NCBI RefSeq assembly: GCF_014202215.1
Contig: NZ_JACHGB010000006.1
Span: 354,826 to 418,825, forward strand
Direction of reading: 5' to 3'
From: Quisquiliibacterium transsilvanicum
GTDB lineage: Bacteria; Pseudomonadota; Gammaproteobacteria; Burkholderiales; Burkholderiaceae_E
Length of the DNA stretch: 64,000 nucleotides
Program-made: the position numbers and the translations under genes
The notes under the pieces: model-generated
Database searches by the model: none
What the model saw: the letters and a program-made list of their open reading frames with translations, nothing else
Told to the model about the DNA's origin: nothing
Part shown: positions 61,974-64,000 of the stretch, piece by piece
Layout of the letters: every line of letters starts with the position of its first letter
How positions within the stretch are numbered: the stretch's first letter is position 1

Positions 61974-63717
61974 CGATTCGGTCGCCGTCGAACCGGTACG
62001 ACCCCGCCGGGTGCAGCCGCCAGCCGCCGCGGCCGTCCAGCTCGAGCACGTCGCTGTGGTACTCGAGCAGCGCGGGCCGGTGGCTGACGCTCACCGGGGT
62101 GATCGAAGACTGCGCCAGCTGCCGGTAGAGGCCCGCCTCGTTGGCCACGTCGAGCGCGCTGGTGGCCTCGTCGAGCATCGCGTAGCGCGGCTCGGCCAGC
62201 AGCACGCGCGCGAAGGCGAGCCGCTGCTGCTCGCCCACCGACAGCACCTTCGCCCAGTCGAGCTCGGCGTCCAGGCCGCCGAAACGCGCGGCCAGGTCGC
62301 CGAGGTTCACGCGCTCGAGAAGTCGCAGCAGGTCCTGGTCGAGCACCTCCGCCTCGCCGTCCGGATAGGTGATCTGGCTGCGCAGGCTGCCCAGCATCAT
62401 GTAGGGCTGCTGGGGCAGGAACATCATCTCGCGCGGGCCGGGCCGCACGATGCGCCCGCCGCCGGCGTCCCAGAGGCCGGCGATCGCCCGCAGCAGCGAG
62501 CTCTTGCCGCCGCCGCTGCGGCCAACGATCATCAGGCCCGCACCCGGCTCCACGGCCAGCGAGAGGTCCCGCACCAGCACACGCTCGTGCCCTGGGGTCT
62601 CCAGCGTCATATGCTCCAGTGCGAGGCGCGGACCCCGCACCGCCTCGATCGCGCCGGCCTGTGGCATGACGATGGGCGGGGTCGGCGCCCCTGCTCCCGC
62701 CCCCTGCCGCGTGTCCACGCCCAGCCGCGCCGCGAACGCATGCAGGCGCTCGGTGCCGGCAGCGAAGCGGCTCAGTCCTTCGAAGTGGTCGATGATCACC
62801 GTCAGCGCGCCGAGGATCGCCGCGAACGCGCCCGCAGCCTGCACCGCCCTGCCCACCTCCAGCTCGCCGGAGAGCACCCGGTCCGCGATGATCGCGCTGG
62901 GCAGCACCACCGTCAGGAACGCATACACGTACTGGAACAGGTTGAGGTTCAGCTGCGCGCGCAGCAGCCTGCGGAAGTTGTCGAAGGCCGCCTGGAAACG
63001 GCTGCCGGCCTGACCGGACTCGCGCGCCTCGCCGTGATGAAGGGCGATCGCCTCCGCGTGCTCCCGGATCCGGATCAGGCTGAAACGGAAGTCGGCCTCC
63101 CGGCGCAGCTGCAGGAAGTTGAGCCCGATCAGCGCCTTGCCGAACACCAGGGTGGTGAGCGCGGTGCCCGCGATCGCGTAGGCGATCAGGAAGAACACGA
63201 GCTCGCGCGAGATCGACCAGAGGACTCCGGTGAACGCGAGCAGCTGGATCAGCGCGCCCAGCGCCACCATCAGGAAGTACAGCGACTGCTGGGCGAAGGT
63301 GTGGATGTCCTCGGCGATCCGCTGGTCCGGATTGTCGATGTCGTCGGCGGCGTTCAGGCGGTAGAAGGTGTGGTCGGCCAGGTAGGCGCCCAGGAAGCGG
63401 TGGGTCATCCAGCGCCGCCAGCGGATGCCCAGCGTGTCGCGCACGAAGAAGTAGAGCGCGTAGACCGGCGCGGCCACCAGCGACACCACGATGCACAGCC
63501 GGATCGCCGCCCAGAACCGGTCGGCGTCACGCGCGGCCAGCGCCGACGTGAACTCGCCGGTCTGCTCGTTCAGCAGCACGGCGGCGAGGGTCTGCGCCAG
63601 CAGCAGCAGCAGCAGCAGCGCGAGCATCCCGCGCGCCCACCAGCGCTGGTCGCCACGCCAGTAGGGCGCAGCGGTCGCGCCGAAGCGCTGCAGGAGGGGG
63701 CGATCGAGGCCGGACAC
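61966..63717 (-). CDS. SbmA/YddA-type ABC transporter, fused permease and ATPase
   Basis: The 583-residue half-transporter belongs to the ABCD-like group. Four to six membrane helices occupy the first 300 residues with the SbmA/BacA-like motif WRRWMTHRFLGAYLADHTFY and DNPDQRIAEDI. The ATPase has Walker A GRSGGGKSSLLRAIAGLW, the signature SVGEQQRLAFARVL (unusual LSVGE) and Walker B AMLDEATSALD. The first helix is an almost pure Leu run coded in part by seven CTG repeats (63598-63618). The start is GTG with AAAGGGA upstream. Relatives export or import peptides, vitamins or acyl compounds; the substrate here is unknown. Confidence 0.88.
   Translation of the reverse strand: MSGLDRPLLQRFGATAAPYWRGDQRWWARGMLALLLLLLLAQTLAAVLLNEQTGEFTSALAARDADRFWAAIRLCIVVSLVAAPVYALYFFVRDTLGIRWRRWMTHRFLGAYLADHTFYRLNAADDIDNPDQRIAEDIHTFAQQSLYFLMVALGALIQLLAFTGVLWSISRELVFFLIAYAIAGTALTTLVFGKALIGLNFLQLRREADFRFSLIRIREHAEAIALHHGEARESGQAGSRFQAAFDNFRRLLRAQLNLNLFQYVYAFLTVVLPSAIIADRVLSGELEVGRAVQAAGAFAAILGALTVIIDHFEGLSRFAAGTERLHAFAARLGVDTRQGAGAGAPTPPIVMPQAGAIEAVRGPRLALEHMTLETPGHERVLVRDLSLAVEPGAGLMIVGRSGGGKSSLLRAIAGLWDAGGGRIVRPGPREMMFLPQQPYMMLGSLRSQITYPDGEAEVLDQDLLRLLERVNLGDLAARFGGLDAELDWAKVLSVGEQQRLAFARVLLAEPRYAMLDEATSALDVANEAGLYRQLAQSSITPVSVSHRPALLEYHSDVLELDGRGGWRLHPAGSYRFDGDRIDD

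Positions 63718-64000
<283 letters not shown>

Overview
The window is about 64 kb of very GC-rich DNA, densely packed with genes on both strands. Protein types and gene order fit a betaproteobacterium of the order Burkholderiales: a liuR-liuA-aceK-thiolase block, a liuBCDE leucine pathway, icmF, a Bug-type binding protein and Liv-type transporters combined with CoA ligases. I cannot name the genus. I see no rRNA, tRNA, CRISPR array, prophage or insertion sequence.

Layout. 2-2715: end of the rod-shape wall operon (mrdA, rodA). 3036-8736: a three-gene heavy-metal RND efflux operon. 8802-12966: an acyl-CoA-dehydrogenase-like gene, a quinone oxidoreductase, a sterol-desaturase-family enzyme and a YhhN membrane protein. 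12941-18334 (minus): ectoine and hydroxyectoine synthesis (ectA, ectB, ectC, ectD) followed by an Ehu-type uptake system in which ehuC and the front of ehuD are missing. 18679-19455: a SMUG-type uracil-DNA glycosylase. 19593-25966: liuR, liuA, aceK, thiolase, a Rid protein and a second acyl-CoA dehydrogenase. 26002-27389: a higBA-type toxin-antitoxin pair bracketed by two long fold-back repeats lying in opposite orientation. 27388-36092: an MFS transporter, a TetR regulator, liuB, liuC, liuD, liuE, a DUF1289 protein and a metallo-beta-lactamase-fold hydrolase. 36094-44901 (minus): a Liv-type ABC transporter interleaved with an acyl-CoA synthetase and a PaaK-like ligase, with a divergent Crp-type regulator at 45033. 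45729-48110 (minus): a TPMT-like methyltransferase, a 3-hydroxyacyl-CoA dehydrogenase and a DUF2189 membrane protein. 48375-52308: icmF and a flavin split-barrel protein. 52465-56663: two overlapping protease-like/TPR genes, the first with its whole catalytic triad lost. 56747-63717: a Bug binding protein, a START-like protein, an SDR, an orphan acyl-CoA carboxyltransferase, a UbiA prenyltransferase and an ABC exporter. The last 140 bases contain a poly-C stretch that looks like a sequencing artefact.

How the genes work together. The main theme is branched-chain and short-chain acyl-CoA breakdown. Leucine-derived isovaleryl-CoA passes through LiuA, LiuB/LiuD, LiuC and LiuE to acetoacetate and acetyl-CoA; the thiolase and AceK (control of the glyoxylate branch) handle the products. 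A palindrome upstream of liuR recurs inside a probable promoter spacer upstream of icmF, which suggests that IcmF belongs to the same regulon. The second theme is osmoprotection by ectoine and hydroxyectoine. The toxin-antitoxin cassette interrupts the leucine region and is the clearest sign of an insertion.
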